From positions 250,572 through 314,571 of the forward strand of contig JAQTLP010000001.1 in the NCBI GenBank assembly GCA_028714855.1: a DNA stretch of 64,000 bases. Reading direction: 5' to 3'. The notes under the pieces were generated by a model that was given only the letters and a program-made list of their open reading frames with translations, made no database searches and was not told the DNA's origin. The first letter of the stretch is position 1. Every line of letters begins with the position of its first letter. This DNA comes from Phycisphaerae bacterium. GTDB taxonomy: Bacteria > Planctomycetota > Phycisphaerae > Sedimentisphaerales > Anaerobacaceae. Below, piece after piece: positions 61,519 to 64,000 of the stretch. The translations under genes were made by a program, and so were the position numbers.

Positions 61519-63017
61519 TTTAAAGGTTTTTTTCTGCCTATGGTTTTTCGTATCATAGCCAGTGGCATCCGCAATAGTTCCCATTCGTCCGCGTGGATGC
61601 TTTTCGTCAGCGCTAAAGAAGTAAAAAATAATCCCACATAAATAATAAATCTAATTATAAGCTTAATAAGCAAATTTGACACGGGAACAGGAATCAGCCA
61701 TAAAAGCACGCCGCAAAAAAGGCTTAGCCCAAGTATGCGCCCCAGGTCTTTCCATCGCATTACGTTTCCAAATCCCACATTAATTTTCCTGCGCAAAACA
61801 ACGAGCATAAACAAGACAGCAGCTAAAGAACCGCAAAAAGTGCCAATGCTTGGGCCGATATAGGAAAGAAATCCGTGCCTGCCTGCGAACAGAAGAATTA
61901 CACTAACGAACGCATTCACAATAAAAGATAACAATGCGGCAATAGCAATTGGTTTTGTGTATCCGATTGCCCGAAAAATAGCCCCGTAAATCGCCACTCT
62001 AATCGGCAATCTTGCCAAATAAATCAAAAACGGCCAGGCTGCCTGAGAGTAAGCTTGTGTGTACATTAAAACGATGAAATCGTAGCCGCAGACCAGAAAA
62101 AAAGCAAAGGTCGGGAAAATCAGAAGACTGCTCTTGCGAGTAGCCTCATGCCAAAGATTAAGAGAATTCAGGAGCCGACCCTTTTCTGCTTCCACAACCA
62201 TATTGGGCATAATCGCCGAGCTGAGACTGGCGGTAAACAGTGCAATAAGCGGCAGCTCTAATGCGCCTGTGGAATAAACCGCATAAACTTCTTTTGAGAA
62301 ATAGTATGAAATCAATATACCGTCTAATTTAAGGTTCACAATCCCAATGGTCGTCGTAGCCATCAACGGCCAGCAATAGTTCAACTGTTCAAGCAATAGA
62401 CTCTTATTGATATGCCACTGCCCGAACGGCGAAAAGTATATCATCATCAGGGTACCGATAACCGCAAATATTGCTCCAATCAGTATTTTACTCCAAAGAG
62501 CTTCGGCTATCCCATACCCCAAAGCAAAAATCATAACGACAGTAAGAATCATTAAGATGGAGTTAAACATGCTGTAAAGACCGGAGAATAGCGCTTTATC
62601 CAAACTAATAAGGAAGGAAGGTATCAACTGAACAATTCTATCGAAAAATGGAAAACAGGCAAAAATCTTTATCAGCGGCGCTATCTCAGGATTATTAAAC
62701 TGTTTTGCAAATAGACCTGCTGAAAAGAACATTGCTAGTCCGGTCAACAAAGAAATGATACCTGTTATCAGAAGAGTCTGGGCTACAAGATTTCGCCGCT
62801 TTTCTGGCCCATACTTTGGAAGAAAGTAGTAAAGGCTGCTTTCAATTTGTATGGTTAATATGCCCGTTAGCAGACCATACACAAGCAGTACCTGTCGGTA
62901 ACTTCCGAGCGTTTCCTTGCTGATAAGACGGACAAGAACAATGCCTATTATCAACTGAGTGGCTTGGGTAAGACCCTGAAACAACATTATAAGAATACTG
63001 CGTGTTCTAATTCGCAC
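61515..63017 (-). CDS. Oligosaccharide flippase (Wzx-like)
   Basis: 500 residues with about 14 helices. SILIMLFQGLTQATQLIIGIVLVRLISKETLGSYRQVLL at the start is typical of the MOP/Wzx polysaccharide exporters. It flips undecaprenyl-linked repeat units to the outer face, for Wzy to polymerise. It starts on GTG, 2 bp after the FrhB-like stop, and overlaps the next gene by 4 bp. Confidence 0.9.
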   Translation of the reverse strand: MRIRTRSILIMLFQGLTQATQLIIGIVLVRLISKETLGSYRQVLLVYGLLTGILTIQIESSLYYFLPKYGPEKRRNLVAQTLLITGIISLLTGLAMFFSAGLFAKQFNNPEIAPLIKIFACFPFFDRIVQLIPSFLISLDKALFSGLYSMFNSILMILTVVMIFALGYGIAEALWSKILIGAIFAVIGTLMMIYFSPFGQWHINKSLLLEQLNYCWPLMATTTIGIVNLKLDGILISYYFSKEVYAVYSTGALELPLIALFTASLSSAIMPNMVVEAEKGRLLNSLNLWHEATRKSSLLIFPTFAFFLVCGYDFIVLMYTQAYSQAAWPFLIYLARLPIRVAIYGAIFRAIGYTKPIAIAALLSFIVNAFVSVILLFAGRHGFLSYIGPSIGTFCGSLAAVLFMLVVLRRKINVGFGNVMRWKDLGRILGLSLFCGVLLWLIPVPVSNLLIKLIIRFIIYVGLFFTSLALTKSIHADEWELLRMPLAMIRKTIGRKKPLK

Positions 63018-63019
63018 GT

Positions 63020-64000
63020 TTAATTCAAACCCTCATTTTGAAATTTCGAACAAATTTTTTTCCTTCCCCTCAGCATCCGGTATATCTTCCAAATAGCCCG
63101 TGGAAACAACCGGATAAAGTTACGAAAATGCGATATCCCAAGAGGCAGCCAGAGGGGGACTCTTGGGATTAGTTTGGAACCAAGAGGTTTATCGGTAAAT
63201 AAGGTAAAAGCAAATAAAAAACGGACTTTGAGAGATCTATGATTCTTAAAGGACCGAAATTCTTTGAGCTTGAAATAATTTGGCAAAATAAAGTTACGAC
63301 GTTGCATTTCATTGGCGAAAGAAAATGCTTGGCTTGTGTTCAAATCTAGTCGCTGGCCCCGTATTATTAAATCAGCATCGGCCTTTTCAATGTGAATTTT
63401 ACCAGCTTTCTCTGCTTGCAACAATATTTCATGAGCGGTTTGCGAGCGAACAATAACCGCACTTGGCACAGTTTTGTCGGCAACAAGTCCATAAGGGTCA
63501 CCTACAGACATATCGCTGAGAGCATTTAGTTTATCAAGGCACAAACGGCAATGGATAGGTGTAAAAAATTCTCTTGCACTAGTTCGTCTGTTTCTTGGAA
63601 CATTGAAGATATGACCGGTATTATCTTCTATACGAATATCGCCGGGCCATCCTTTCCATTGCTTGTTTCGATAGTCAAAGGTTTTAACATTTTCGCTGCG
63701 GATTCTTGCGGCTCGAACTAAATAATCGGCGGCCGCATACGTCAAAACACGATCACAAAACAAACCTATTTTCAAAATAATTTTACGGCCAAGCGGTTTG
63801 ATTACTTCTGTCGCGAGTTCGAGTCCCTGCATATGGCAGCCAAGACCTACAAAAACAATAGGGCCTTCAGTTTCGCGGACTTGAGCGATGAGTTGATTTA
63901 CTGGAACAGGACAGTATTTACTTTGCGAGACGTTCATTGCCATCTGAGGTGTTGTAATTATTTGAGCCATCGGCCTCAATGGCTTTTCGGGGTTATCCAA
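63020..64000 (-). CDS. Coenzyme F420 hydrogenase beta-subunit (FrhB)-like protein, partial
   Basis: 326 visible residues; the 5' part lies beyond the window. IVFVGLGCHMQGLEL and FFTPIHCRLCLDKLNALSDMSVGDPYG with its cluster-binding cysteines are typical of FrhB-type flavin/Fe-S proteins. Such proteins are common in polysaccharide clusters, often beside pyruvyl transferases, where their role is not settled. The missing N-terminus would be expected to carry further Fe-S cysteines. It is first among the visible genes of the cluster. Confidence 0.83.
   Translation of the reverse strand: MDNPEKPLRPMAQIITTPQMAMNVSQSKYCPVPVNQLIAQVRETEGPIVFVGLGCHMQGLELATEVIKPLGRKIILKIGLFCDRVLTYAAADYLVRAARIRSENVKTFDYRNKQWKGWPGDIRIEDNTGHIFNVPRNRRTSAREFFTPIHCRLCLDKLNALSDMSVGDPYGLVADKTVPSAVIVRSQTAHEILLQAEKAGKIHIEKADADLIIRGQRLDLNTSQAFSFANEMQRRNFILPNYFKLKEFRSFKNHRSLKVRFLFAFTLFTDKPLGSKLIPRVPLWLPLGISHFRNFIRLFPRAIWKIYRMLRGRKKICSKFQNEGLN

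Noticed and set aside
1-64000. CRISPR array or insertion sequence
   Set aside because: No regularly spaced direct repeats and no transposase gene were found anywhere in the window.

Overview
The window looks like a chromosomal segment of a planctomycete of the class Phycisphaerae, probably near the Sedimentisphaerales. The pointers are four large secreted glycoside hydrolases ending in a dockerin-like tail with a final Asn-Trp, a xylan-degradation locus, the TIGR03790 and DUF1570-type proteins, and moderate GC with many gene starts on GTG or TTG. This placement is inferred from protein style, not from a marker-gene tree.

Layout. 1-2 kb: the 3' end of a membrane-protein gene, a secreted HExxH/TPR peptidase and the tmRNA gene. 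2-9.5 kb: a GH116-like hydrolase, a DUF3313 lipoprotein, then an accessory stretch in which two small membrane-protein genes lie between two copies of a ~150 bp dispersed repeat, followed by a methyltransferase gene whose end overlaps, antisense, a spore-photoproduct-lyase-like radical SAM gene. 9.5-29.8 kb: a large xylan locus, all on the minus strand. A well-formed promoter at 29770-29798 drives three tandem GH30 genes and a GH10 gene. Next come a GPH sugar symporter, a GH10-GH43 fusion lipoprotein, a PfkB sugar kinase and a GH3 enzyme, ending at a strong terminator (9549-9579). The secreted enzymes should cut (glucurono)xylan outside the cell, the symporter import oligosaccharides or sugars, and the intracellular enzymes finish the job.

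29.9-46.5 kb is mostly housekeeping: hisA, tRNA-Ser(CGA), a DksA/TraR-like regulator, a two-gene arginine-to-putrescine pathway (pyruvoyl arginine decarboxylase and agmatinase), rsmH, nadE, and LABN and VanZ membrane proteins. Inside it is the most unusual block (31.6-38.2 kb): a tightly coupled operon of the AmmeMemoRadiSam family. It holds a radical SAM enzyme (AmrS), a 59-residue protein with a twin-arginine signal, a lipoprotein fusing the Memo (AmrB) and AMMECR1 (AmrA) domains, and a 1274-residue membrane protein joining a spermidine-synthase-like module, an FMN-binding domain with a covalent-flavin motif, and a NapH/NosR-type iron-sulfur membrane module. It reads as a membrane redox system of unknown function.

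46.5-64 kb (minus strand) is an exopolysaccharide cluster that runs off the window end: FrhB-like protein, Wzx flippase, five glycosyltransferases, Wzy/ligase, methyltransferase, D-glucuronyl C5-epimerase, FemAB-like acyltransferase, polysaccharide deacetylase, N-acetyl-sugar amidotransferase and the initiating PglC-type sugar-phosphate transferase. Together these suggest an acidic polymer containing amino sugars and uronic acids. A duplicated scrap of the wzy start upstream of the methyltransferase gene records a rearrangement in the cluster.
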